Source of the DNA: an uncultured Muribaculaceae bacterium
GTDB taxonomy: Bacteria; Bacteroidota; Bacteroidia; Bacteroidales; Muribaculaceae
Length of the DNA: 53,681 bases
Assembly: GCA_905233845.1 (NCBI GenBank)
Contig: CAJOFH010000012.1
Span: 1-53,681, forward strand
Reading direction: 5' to 3'
Below the pieces are notes generated by a model, which was not told where the DNA came from, did no database searches, and saw nothing but the letters and a program-made list of their open reading frames with translations. Positions 9,953-17,598 of this stretch are shown here, one piece after another; the stretch's first letter is position 1; the number at the start of each line of letters is the position of its first letter. Made by a program: the position numbers and the translations under genes.

Positions 9953-10540
9953 TTAGCTAAGATATTGCTTTATATAAAGCTCACAGTTGGCAACCAGTTC
10001 CTCATACCATTCCTTTCCAAAACGACGGATAAGCGGTTCTTTCAAAAACTCATACACTCTTATCCTACGACTACGCCCAAGCACTTCGGCACTCTTGCAA
10101 ATCTTCCAACGGTGATAATTCACTGCCACATTGCCATTGCTCAATGTTTTGAGCCGCAAGGGATAAAGCGCACATGATATAGGCTTAATAAAGTCAATAC
10201 GTCCTTCTCGATAAGCCTTTTCAATGGCACAAATGCATTTTCCGCCAGGAGCATAACACGAAAACACACAATTGCTGCCATCAAGAATTTGAGTCACAAG
10301 TTCGCCCTCTGGGTCAAGATAAGAAACTCCGTTCTCTTCTATCTCTTGTCGTGCACGTGGCAACAAGTCTTCCCAAATCTCAGGCAGGATTCTCTTTATC
10401 TCAGCCTCTTCCTCTAAAGTGAGTGGTGCTCCAGCATCGCCATCAATACAACACTGCCCCAAACAGGTATCAATATCGCAACAAAAGAAACGCTCAACAA
10501 TATCGAGCGTAACAAGTGTGTTATCTTTTATCAGAAACAT
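9953..10540 (-). CDS. DUF3109 family cysteine-rich protein
   Basis: A 195-residue cytoplasmic protein of the DUF3109 family, related to the YkgJ-type zinc/iron cysteine-cluster proteins. Cysteine groups are CCDIDTC and QCC near the N-terminus, then CVFSC, KCICAIE and ISCALYP, so about ten cysteines could hold an Fe-S cluster or Zn. The function is not established; I assign family only. It ends the minus operon, six bases after cdaA, and its 3' end converges with the small membrane ORF at 9934 with only 18 bases between and no obvious hairpin. Co-transcription with cdaA is well supported by spacing. Confidence 0.8.
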   Translation of the reverse strand: MFLIKDNTLVTLDIVERFFCCDIDTCLGQCCIDGDAGAPLTLEEEAEIKRILPEIWEDLLPRARQEIEENGVSYLDPEGELVTQILDGSNCVFSCYAPGGKCICAIEKAYREGRIDFIKPISCALYPLRLKTLSNGNVAVNYHRWKICKSAEVLGRSRRIRVYEFLKEPLIRRFGKEWYEELVANCELYIKQYLS

Positions 10541-10546
10541 TGTTAA

Positions 10547-11311
10547 CTAAGCGATAAGGTCCGACAGTGCATGCTCAAGATCAGTACTTGACAGTTTGAG
10601 ATGCATCTCGCCACGATGAGCATAAGAAATGTTTCCAGTCTCCTCACTGACTACCACAGCGATAGCGTCAGTAGCCTGAGAAATACCAAGGGCCGAACGG
10701 TGACGCAAGCCCAAATACTTAGGCAGACTCGTGTCATGTGACACAGGCAGGATACATCCAGCAGCCTTTATCTTGCCCTCGTCAATTATCACAGCACCAT
10801 CATGTAATGGACTGTTCTTGAAGAAGATATTCTCAATAAGGCGGTTATTTACCTCAGCATTGATGATGTCGCCTGAATGTTCATAATCCTCGAGCGATAA
10901 ATTCTGCTTGATAACTATCAACGCGCCTGTCTTTGACTTTGATAAACTCATGCATGCATACACAATTGGCATAACCCACTTCTTGCGAGCATCTTTGGGT
11001 TGATTGCCCTGCCACAAACGAGCAATCGACTTCCAGCCTCGCTTCGAGCCAAGCTCAGTAAGGAAGCGTTTAATCTGGTCTTGGAAAATGATGATGAGGA
11101 TGAAGATACCGCTATCGATAATGCGGTCCATGATAGTTCCCAAGAGCTTCATGTCAAGTAGTTTGTCTACAACTACCCATGCCACGATGAAAGCAAACAC
11201 TCCCACAAAGATGTTGAGCGCCCCACTCTCTTTCATTGTTCGATAAATATAGTAGAGCAAAACTCCTACAAGTAGGATGTCGATTATATCTTTTATGCCA
11301 AACGATATCAT
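10547..11311 (-). CDS. cdaA: membrane-bound diadenylate cyclase CdaA
   Basis: A 254-residue enzyme that condenses two ATP into cyclic di-AMP, a second messenger for turgor, potassium and cell-wall control. Three N-terminal membrane helices (about 10-26, 32-50 and 66-80) precede the DAC domain, which has both signature motifs: DGA at 171-173 and RHR at 203-205. Length is typical of the CdaA class. It is encoded 29 bases after folP and has its own promoter across the folP stop, so it can be expressed apart from the upstream Tat genes. The folP-cdaA pairing is common in Bacteroidales. The usual CdaR partner is not in the window. Confidence 0.92.
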   Translation of the reverse strand: MISFGIKDIIDILLVGVLLYYIYRTMKESGALNIFVGVFAFIVAWVVVDKLLDMKLLGTIMDRIIDSGIFILIIIFQDQIKRFLTELGSKRGWKSIARLWQGNQPKDARKKWVMPIVYACMSLSKSKTGALIVIKQNLSLEDYEHSGDIINAEVNNRLIENIFFKNSPLHDGAVIIDEGKIKAAGCILPVSHDTSLPKYLGLRHRSALGISQATDAIAVVVSEETGNISYAHRGEMHLKLSSTDLEHALSDLIA

Positions 11312-11335
11312 TGAGTTGTCGGTTTATTGAAAATG

Positions 11336-11366
11336 CAAAGTTACTGATTTCTTGTGAAACATACAA
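11336..11366 (-). promoter_or_regulatory. internal promoter for cdaA at the end of folP
   Basis: On the minus strand TTG (11366-11364), a 20-base spacer, then TAACTTTG (11343-11336). The TAA of this box is the folP stop codon itself. The start would be near 11330, about 18 bases before the cdaA ATG. Confidence 0.6.
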
Positions 11367-12195
11367 GCTTTCGGGCTTCAACAGCCTCTTTAACATCATG
11401 AACACGAAGAATGTGAGCTCCTTTCATCATCGCAATGGTGTTCAAGACAGTGGTACCATTCAACGCATCCTGAGCTGTGCAGCCAAGAATCCTCTGTATC
11501 ATCGACTTGCGTGATATGCCTACCAGCAATGGCACTTCAAGGGCATGAAAAACTTCAAGACACGACATCAGCCTGTAGTTCTGCTCAACAGTCTTACTGA
11601 AGCCGAAACCAGGGTCGGCAATCACGTCATTAATGCCCAGCTGATGCAACGTGTCAACCTTGCGTGCTAGCTCCTCAAGAACCACAGCAGCAACATCGCC
11701 ATCATATTCAGTGAACTGCTGCATAGTCTCTGGAGTGCCGCGCATGTGCATTACGATATAAGGAACTTGCAGTTGCGCTACAGTGCTGTACATGGCAGGG
11801 TCCAAGTCGCCACCCGCAATGTCATTGATAATATCCACTCCAAGCTCTTCAACACAATGACGAGCGACATCGGCACGATAAGTATCGACCGATACAATGA
11901 CATCAGGAGCAGCCTCACGCAATGCAGTGACAGCAATATCAAGACGACGAATCTCTTCTTCGGCCGATGGTTGTTCCGAGCCGGGCCTTGTGGAGCATGC
12001 GCCAAGGTCGATAATATCGGCCCCATCTTTAACCATCTCTCTTACACGAGCAACAATAGCATCATGGTCAAGAACACGGCTCCTGTCGTAGAATGAGTCG
12101 GGAGTGGCGTTGACAATGCCCATAACCAGAGGATGCACTATCTCCACCAAGCGTCCCCTCAAGTTGAGGCTATATTTTTTAAAATTAGTCTGCAT
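11341..12195 (-). CDS. folP: dihydropteroate synthase
   Basis: A 284-residue cytoplasmic TIM-barrel enzyme that joins p-aminobenzoate to dihydropterin pyrophosphate in folate synthesis, the target of sulfonamides. Visible motifs are GIVNATPDSFYD near residue 27, the pterin loop DLGACSTRPGS, DIINDIAGG, DPGFGFSKT and GISRKSM near the C-terminus. All core residues appear present, with no insertion in the sulfonamide loop. The start overlaps the end of the NSS transporter gene by 11 bases. No other folate gene lies in the window. Confidence 0.95.
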   Translation of the reverse strand: MQTNFKKYSLNLRGRLVEIVHPLVMGIVNATPDSFYDRSRVLDHDAIVARVREMVKDGADIIDLGACSTRPGSEQPSAEEEIRRLDIAVTALREAAPDVIVSVDTYRADVARHCVEELGVDIINDIAGGDLDPAMYSTVAQLQVPYIVMHMRGTPETMQQFTEYDGDVAAVVLEELARKVDTLHQLGINDVIADPGFGFSKTVEQNYRLMSCLEVFHALEVPLLVGISRKSMIQRILGCTAQDALNGTTVLNTIAMMKGAHILRVHDVKEAVEARKLVCFTRNQ

Positions 12196-13546
12196 CTAAT
12201 ATTCCAGTGTAAAACAAGAAGATAAGCACTATAGCTATTGGGGCTATGTATCGCAAACAAAATATAATGAATGGTTGCACAAAACGAGAACGGCGAGTGC
12301 CGCCATTGGTAAGTTGGTCATGAATAACTTCCTTCTTAAGAATCCATCCCACATAGACAGCAGTAACCAATCCGCCAAGGAGCATGAAGAAGTTCGGACC
12401 TACATAGTCAAGGAAGTCAAAGATGTTCATATCAAAGAGTTCAACGTCACTTAGTGTGCTGAACGACAATGCACTCACCACAGCTACAGCTGTCATCAGT
12501 ACAGCAGTGATAATAATTGCTTTGCCACGTGAGATTTTGTATTCATCAATCATGAAAGTGATGGGTATCTCACTAAGCGATATTGTAGATGTTATTGAAG
12601 CAAAGAACAAAAGAACAAAGAACAAAACAGCCCAAATGGTTCCACCTGGCATTTGCTGGAAGATGGTGGGCAATATCTCAAAGATGAGCTTGGGGCCAGA
12701 TCCAGGCTCTAAGCCAAAGGAAAAGACTGCAGGGAATATCACAATGCCTGCCAAAATTGCCACAAGCGTGTCAAGTGCCGATATTGTGACTGCATCTTTC
12801 ATCAATGAATTTTCATCTTTAAAGTAAGACGAATAGGTGATGAGACAAGTCACACCAAGCGACAACGACATGAACGCCTGTCCCATTGCATCGACAACGC
12901 CTTCCCAACCAAGTTCGTCAAAATCAATATTGAACAGGAAAGACATACCCTTGCCCGAATTTGGCAGTAACAGTGAATTTATGCAGAACACTATCAAGAG
13001 AACAAAAAGCAGTGGCATCATGATATTGGCCATTCGCTCTACTCCTTTCTGAATTCCACGGCTCAGCACTAAAAAGTTAAGCACTAAGAAGAGTAAAGTC
13101 CAGAGCACACAACGCTGAGGGGTTCCAACAAAAGTCTCGAAAATCTTACCATATTGATCTGGAGTGTGACCCAATAGCGTGCCATCGGCTGAGCTCCACA
13201 GGTACTCAACTACCCAGCCACAAACCACACTATAGTAGCCGCAGATGAGCAATGCACCAAGCACACCAACATAAGCAAAATACTTGAAAGGCGAACCAGG
13301 AGTCAATTGCTCCACTGCACCCTTCATGCTCTTGTGGGTTGAGCGACCTATAATGAACTCCGACATCATAATAGGTATTCCCAGCAATACTATGCAAATA
13401 AGATAGACAAGGATATAGGCTCCACCGCCATTCTCGCCCGCCTGATAAGGGAATCGCCAAATGTTACCAAGTCCCACTGCGCTACCCACTGTAGCAGCAA
13501 TGGCACCAATCCTTGTCGCAAATCCTGTTCGTTTCTCTTTCATCAT
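12185..13546 (-). CDS. NSS (SNF) family sodium-dependent symporter
   Basis: A 453-residue inner-membrane transporter of the neurotransmitter:sodium symporter family (LeuT fold), with about 12 helices. The N-terminal signature is typical: GFATRIGAIAATVGSAVGLG, then NIWRFPYQAGENGGGAY, where the unwound first helix binds Na+ and substrate. Bacterial members usually import amino acids, and the substrate here is unknown. It starts with two methionines; the first (13546) lies 19 bases after tatC. It sits between tatC and folP in a single minus-strand run, an arrangement giving no clear functional hint beyond co-transcription. Confidence 0.9.
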   Translation of the reverse strand: MMKEKRTGFATRIGAIAATVGSAVGLGNIWRFPYQAGENGGGAYILVYLICIVLLGIPIMMSEFIIGRSTHKSMKGAVEQLTPGSPFKYFAYVGVLGALLICGYYSVVCGWVVEYLWSSADGTLLGHTPDQYGKIFETFVGTPQRCVLWTLLFLVLNFLVLSRGIQKGVERMANIMMPLLFVLLIVFCINSLLLPNSGKGMSFLFNIDFDELGWEGVVDAMGQAFMSLSLGVTCLITYSSYFKDENSLMKDAVTISALDTLVAILAGIVIFPAVFSFGLEPGSGPKLIFEILPTIFQQMPGGTIWAVLFFVLLFFASITSTISLSEIPITFMIDEYKISRGKAIIITAVLMTAVAVVSALSFSTLSDVELFDMNIFDFLDYVGPNFFMLLGGLVTAVYVGWILKKEVIHDQLTNGGTRRSRFVQPFIIFCLRYIAPIAIVLIFLFYTGILDAD

Positions 13547-13565
13547 GTTAAGTTTTATCGTTTAG

Positions 13566-14369
13566 TCATTTTGTTTTCTTCACAAGACAGGCACTTACCT
13601 CATAGAGCAAGTAAAGGGGCAAGAACACTATCGTTAGCGTGAATGGGTCCCCAGTGGGAGTAATGAATGCCGCAAGAATGAGTAATACAACAATCGCATG
13701 GCGACGATACTTCTTGAAGAAGTCGCGATGAAGAACTCCTATGTTTCCCAACAGCCACGCCAGTAATGGCAGTTCAAAGATAATACCCATGATGAAAATC
13801 AGCATTAAGAAAGTGTCCATGTAGCTGTCGAGCGATATTTGGTTAGGAACCATCTCGCTAACGTGATAGTCAGCAAGGAATCGCAGGGTCACAGGAAACA
13901 CTACAAAGTAGCCAACTGCCACACCAAGGAAGAACATAAGGTTGCCAAAGGCAAATGCGCGCTTGATGCCTCGCTTCTCATGAGCATATAACGCCGGCGA
14001 CACAAAAGTCCACAGCAGATAGATTACAATCGGGAACGAGAACACCAGTGCCAGCCAGAACGAGGTGCTCATGTGAATGAAAAACTGCGAAGCCAGCTGG
14101 ATGTTGATAAGATTCACTTGAAATCCCTCGGTCGAGAATTGCGGTGCGCCTGGAACAACTGAAGTGATTTGCGCAAATAGTCGGTAGAGTACAAAGTCGC
14201 CATGACAGGGTGCAAGGATTATATTGTCGAAGATATATGGCATGAGGGCAAAAAACACAATAGCCATAGCAACAAGCACCACGGCAATCTTGATGAGAAC
14301 CCCACGCAACACATCGAGGTGATCCCAGAACGACATCTCCTGCAACTGCTCCTTGTTTGCCTCTTCCAT
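13566..14369 (-). CDS. tatC: Sec-independent translocase subunit TatC
   Basis: A 267-residue inner-membrane protein with six helices that recognises twin-arginine signal peptides and, with TatA, moves folded proteins across the membrane. Family hallmarks include the N-terminal MSFWDHLDVLRGVL, the conserved FVSPALYAHEKR loop and FELPLLAWLLG. It is encoded 15 bases after tatA. No tatB is visible, which fits the minimal TatA-TatC systems of Bacteroidetes. Confidence 0.95.
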   Translation of the reverse strand: MEEANKEQLQEMSFWDHLDVLRGVLIKIAVVLVAMAIVFFALMPYIFDNIILAPCHGDFVLYRLFAQITSVVPGAPQFSTEGFQVNLINIQLASQFFIHMSTSFWLALVFSFPIVIYLLWTFVSPALYAHEKRGIKRAFAFGNLMFFLGVAVGYFVVFPVTLRFLADYHVSEMVPNQISLDSYMDTFLMLIFIMGIIFELPLLAWLLGNIGVLHRDFFKKYRRHAIVVLLILAAFITPTGDPFTLTIVFLPLYLLYEVSACLVKKTK

Positions 14370-14384
14370 CAGGGAAACAAGCTA

Positions 14385-14639
14385 TTACTCGTTAGGTTTA
14401 TCGTTTGATTCTTTGTCTTTCACTGCCTCTTCTGCTTCATCAGCAGCATCTTTGAGAGGCTTCTCAAACTCGTCCTTCACCTCGTTCATGCCTTCCTTGA
14501 AGCTTCGGACTCCCTTGCCCATACCCTTCATAAGCTCGGGAATCTTCTTGCCACCAAAGAGCAGCAGAATAATAAACACTATTATTATTAACTCAGTGGG
14601 ACCTAAATTCTGAAAAAGCAATAATATTGAATTCAACAT
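14385..14639 (-). CDS. tatA: Sec-independent translocase subunit TatA
   Basis: An 84-residue TatA/E protein: a short periplasmic N-terminus, one membrane helix (about 13-29), the FGGKKIPEL hinge, an amphipathic helix ([14 protein letters not shown]) and an acidic, unstructured tail. It forms the translocation pore with TatC. It leads the minus operon tatA-tatC-NSS-folP-cdaA-DUF3109 and has a matching promoter 31-38 bases upstream. Confidence 0.95.
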   Translation of the reverse strand: MLNSILLLFQNLGPTELIIIVFIILLLFGGKKIPELMKGMGKGVRSFKEGMNEVKDEFEKPLKDAADEAEEAVKDKESNDKPNE

Positions 14640-14669
14640 GATTTTAATGGTTTATTTAGTTATATCTTG

Positions 14670-14698
14670 CAAAATTAAGCAGAAAAATTGAAAAACAA
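14670..14698 (-). promoter_or_regulatory. promoter of the tatA operon
   Basis: Minus strand TTG (14698-14696), an 18-base spacer, TAATTTTG (14677-14670). The predicted start is about 25 bases before the tatA ATG. Confidence 0.6.
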
Positions 14699-14737
14699 GC
14701 AACAATTATCAATAAAACATTATTTCTGCGTTTTATG

Positions 14738-14768
14738 TTTGCCATAATTGAAAAAATTATTACTTTTG
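14738..14768 (+). promoter_or_regulatory. promoter of fabD
   Basis: TTTG (14738-14741), a 19-base spacer, TACTTTTG (14761-14768). The start near 14775 lies downstream of an in-frame upstream ATG at 14748, so translation from that codon is ruled out if this is the only promoter. Confidence 0.65.
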
Positions 14769-14813
14769 CCCCCGATTTTTAAAAAGTATTTTTTATTTAA
14801 TTATCATTATTAT

Positions 14814-15692
14814 ATGAAAGCATTTGTTTTTCCTGGTCAAGGAGCGCAGTTCGTTGGTATGGGCAAAGACCTATATGAGAATGACGCTGAGGCCCGTGAA
14901 ATGTTTGAGAAAGCTAACGAAGTACTTGGTTTCCGCATCACTGACTTGATGTTTGAGGGCACCGAAGACGACCTAAAACAGACTAAAGTTACCCAACCCG
15001 CTGTGTTCCTGCACAGTGTAATACTTGCAAAGATTCTTGGTGATGATTTCAAGCCCGATATGGTGGCCGGTCACTCGCTTGGTGAGTTCTCGGCACTTGT
15101 TGCCGCTGGTGTTCTGCCTTTTGAGCAGGGATTGAAACTCGTGGAGACTCGTGCACTAGCCATGCAGAAGGCATGCGAAGCAACTCCATCTACCATGGCA
15201 GCTATCATCGGCATGGAAGACGATAAGGTAGAGGAAATCTGCGCAAGCATTGATGGTGTGTGTGTTCCTGCAAACTATAACAGCCCTGGCCAAGTGGTTA
15301 TCAGCGGCTCATTTGAAGCAATAAAAGATGCTTGCATCAAGTTCAAAGAGGCTGGTGCTCGCCGAGCTTTGCCATTAAAGGTTGGAGGTGCGTTCCACTC
15401 GCCACTGATGGAGCCTGCACGCGAGGAGCTTGCAAAGGCAATTTATGAAGCTGACTTCAGCGAGCCCATCTGCCCCATCTATCAGGACGTTGACGCTAAA
15501 CCTCACACCAATCCTGAGGAAATCAAAAAGAACCTCATCAAGCAGCTCACAGCTCCTGTGCGCTGGAGCCACATCGTTGCCAACATGGCAGCCGATGGCA
15601 TGACCGAGGCCGTAGAGCTTGGTCCAGGCAAGGTGCTGCAAGGACTAATTGGTCGTACCTGCAAAGACGTGGAAGTAAGCGGTGTAGAGTAA
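14814..15692 (+). CDS. fabD: malonyl-CoA:ACP transacylase
   Basis: A 292-residue cytoplasmic enzyme that loads malonyl from CoA onto acyl carrier protein for fatty-acid elongation. The oxyanion-hole motif GQGAQFVGMG is at 8-17, nucleophile Ser88 is in GHSLG, the arginine in VETRALAMQ binds the malonyl carboxylate, and the catalytic His is in AFHSPLM near residue 196. An in-frame ATG 22 codons upstream (14748) would add a non-homologous stretch and lies upstream of the predicted transcription start, so the ATG at 14814 is chosen. The gene stands alone with its own promoter and terminator. Confidence 0.95.
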   Translation: MKAFVFPGQGAQFVGMGKDLYENDAEAREMFEKANEVLGFRITDLMFEGTEDDLKQTKVTQPAVFLHSVILAKILGDDFKPDMVAGHSLGEFSALVAAGVLPFEQGLKLVETRALAMQKACEATPSTMAAIIGMEDDKVEEICASIDGVCVPANYNSPGQVVISGSFEAIKDACIKFKEAGARRALPLKVGGAFHSPLMEPAREELAKAIYEADFSEPICPIYQDVDAKPHTNPEEIKKNLIKQLTAPVRWSHIVANMAADGMTEAVELGPGKVLQGLIGRTCKDVEVSGVE

Positions 15693-15712
15693 TAACATTA
15701 AACTTATTATTA

Positions 15713-15748
15713 AAGCATTGTCTCTAAATGATGAGGCAATGCTTTTTT
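15713..15748 (+). terminator. terminator after fabD
   Basis: A 12-bp stem with one wobble pair (15713-15724 with 15733-15744), an 8-base loop, and a T run through 15748. It separates fabD from the antiporter gene 20 bases further on. Confidence 0.8.
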
Positions 15749-15767
15749 AAAAAACAGACAAAACACT

Positions 15768-16742
15768 GTGGACTATCTTTTTTTCTTCTTAGGGCTTGGA
15801 TTGCTGTTGCTGGGAGCAAACTATCTTGTTGACTCGGCAGTAGCCATTGCACAGCGAGCCAAAATCTCGAATTTCATTATCGGTCTCACCATTGTGGGCA
15901 TCGGCACCTCAGCTCCCGAGCTATTTGTCTCTATCCAAAGCGCGCTTACTTGTCACGGCGATATCGCTATGGGTAACGTGTTGGGGTCAAATATCGCCAA
16001 TGTGTTCCTTATTCTTGGTGTGACTGCTATTATCCTGCCGTTCTCCATCGACAAGATGCAACAGCGTCGCGACATCCCAGTGGGCATCGGTGCCGCTATA
16101 TTGGTGATGCTTCTCGCTAACGACTCGCTAATTCCAGGCATTAACGAGAACAGTCTGTCAAGGCTTGATGGTGTGTTCCTGTTGCTAGTGTTCATCATCT
16201 ACATGGCTTTTGTGATTCTAAGAAAAGGAAAAGACCCAAACCAAGCCCTTGCCGAAGCCGATGAGGAGACAAAGTCACAACTAGCTGGCAAGAATGTGAT
16301 ACTACTTTGGGTTATTGCTGCAGCATCGCTCGCCGCACTACTTTGGGGTGGAAATATGTTCCTCGACGCTGCCAAGAGCCTCGCCAAGACTTGGGGAATG
16401 AGCGAAGCCGTGATTTCTATCACAATTGTGGCTATTGGCACATCGCTACCCGAACTCATCACAGCAATTATCGCAGCTTGCAAGAAGAATCCACAGCTTG
16501 CTTTAGGAAACGTCATTGGCTCAAACGTGTTCAACCTGCTAATGATTCTTGGCGTTTCGTCAACAGTTCATTCTTACACTTTGAGCACCATCAACCTCGT
16601 CGACTATGCAATGGCTATTGTAGCTGCACTTTGCATCTTTATCACAATCTTCACCTTTGGAAAGAAAAAGTTCGACCGCATCGAGGGATTCATCTTCCTC
16701 GCAATCTACGTTGGATATACCACCTACTTGTTAATGCGTTAA
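15768..16742 (+). CDS. calcium/sodium antiporter, YrbG type
   Basis: A 324-residue inner-membrane exchanger of the Ca2+:cation antiporter superfamily with ten helices in two inverted repeats. Each repeat carries its ion-binding signature: GIGTSAPEL and GNVLGSN in the first, AIGTSLPEL and GNVIGSN in the second. The start is a GTG, the only suitable start near the terminator of fabD; the protein would begin MDYLFFFLGLG, which fits the family. It is followed after 7 bases by the unknown membrane gene. Physiological ion (Ca2+, K+ or Na+) cannot be set by sequence. Confidence 0.9.
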   Translation: MDYLFFFLGLGLLLLGANYLVDSAVAIAQRAKISNFIIGLTIVGIGTSAPELFVSIQSALTCHGDIAMGNVLGSNIANVFLILGVTAIILPFSIDKMQQRRDIPVGIGAAILVMLLANDSLIPGINENSLSRLDGVFLLLVFIIYMAFVILRKGKDPNQALAEADEETKSQLAGKNVILLWVIAAASLAALLWGGNMFLDAAKSLAKTWGMSEAVISITIVAIGTSLPELITAIIAACKKNPQLALGNVIGSNVFNLLMILGVSSTVHSYTLSTINLVDYAMAIVAALCIFITIFTFGKKKFDRIEGFIFLAIYVGYTTYLLMR

Positions 16743-16749
16743 ATCTGTT

Positions 16750-17436
16750 ATGAGCGCAAAAAAAGGAATACCATGCAGTGTTGTTGCACTTTTTTCTTTA
16801 TTAGTTGTAGTCGTTGGGGTTATAGCTTACCTAAATGACTTTCCGTTACCAATGATAAGAGTAACATCTATTGTACTTGCTATTATTGCTGCCATTATCT
16901 TCTTAATCTACAAAAGGCCTTATGGTAAAGAACATGATAATGCTTTAGAGCACATTGGGGAAGACTCACCTAATAGCAATAGCATTATCTTAACACAAAA
17001 CATGAACGAAACTGAAGTAATTAATGCTATTAATTCGTTCAATAAAATGTGCAAGGAGAATGATGAACATTTTAAATATTTCTCTCCTGAGATCAAGAGA
17101 ATAGGTAATAATTTCCTTTTATTTTTTGACCGAAGTATTAATTACCGTGATTTTTGTTTTTGGTTAAATTATCTTGTTTACAGCGATAAAAACAAACGGC
17201 ATAACAATGACATTACAGGATGGTATGAAGTGGGAAGTACAACCAACAACCATCCTCTATCAAACAAATTACTAATGCTATTCATTCCAGAGAGCGACAA
17301 CGAATTTGACAATGTGTATCTCGTTGACAATTTCAACAACTGCTATAAGCAGGAATTTTCTTTTGATGAGAATATAATCCCTCTAAATGAATCAATCATC
17401 AAGTATAAAGAAAAACCAGATCTTTGGCCTGATTAG
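16750..17436 (+). CDS. unknown protein with two N-terminal membrane helices
   Basis: A 228-residue protein I do not recognise. Two hydrophobic helices at about 9-27 and 35-53 are followed by a basic turn (YKRPYGKEH) and a soluble domain of about 170 residues rich in Asn, Asp and Phe, presumably cytoplasmic. The DNA is visibly richer in A and T than the flanking transporter and lipid genes, suggesting later acquisition. It begins 7 bases after the antiporter stop. Its own stop overlaps by six bases the start of the decayed DUF5103 fragment, so the gene may have arrived with that rearrangement. No motif supports a function. Confidence 0.65.
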   Translation: MSAKKGIPCSVVALFSLLVVVVGVIAYLNDFPLPMIRVTSIVLAIIAAIIFLIYKRPYGKEHDNALEHIGEDSPNSNSIILTQNMNETEVINAINSFNKMCKENDEHFKYFSPEIKRIGNNFLLFFDRSINYRDFCFWLNYLVYSDKNKRHNNDITGWYEVGSTTNNHPLSNKLLMLFIPESDNEFDNVYLVDNFNNCYKQEFSFDENIIPLNESIIKYKEKPDLWPD

Positions 17437-17510
17437 ATGATTACAATGCTTACGAAGTGGTCTTAACGCTCGCAAAAGTGGCGGTCGTAGACCATGAACA
17501 TTTATTCGTA
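17431..17510 (-). pseudogene. decayed copy of the 3' end of the DUF5103 gene
   Basis: Positions 17431-17492 align without gaps to 20069-20130, the last codons of the intact DUF5103 gene, with 48 of 62 bases identical; weaker similarity runs to about 17510. Read on the minus strand the relic gives VYDRHFCER, stop, DHFVSIVII, against VYDRPFGERYDHFVGFGII in the intact protein. Two TA(C/T)-to-TAA changes create stops, yet the frame is otherwise kept. It is too short and too broken to be expressed. It marks the outer edge of the dockerin-lectin patch. Confidence 0.7.
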
Positions 17511-17542
17511 AGCTAACTCAGAGTAAAAACATCATTAAAAAA

Positions 17543-17571
17543 ACAAGCGCAGTTAAGACTAAACTGCGCTT
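17543..17571 (-). terminator. terminator of the dockerin-lectin genes
   Basis: A perfect 11-bp stem (17543-17553 with 17561-17571) and a 7-base loop. On the minus strand it is followed by a run of T, fitting the end of the dockerin protein gene 28 bases upstream. Confidence 0.8.
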
Positions 17572-17598
17572 GAATGTCTTGATGATATAACCTATTTA

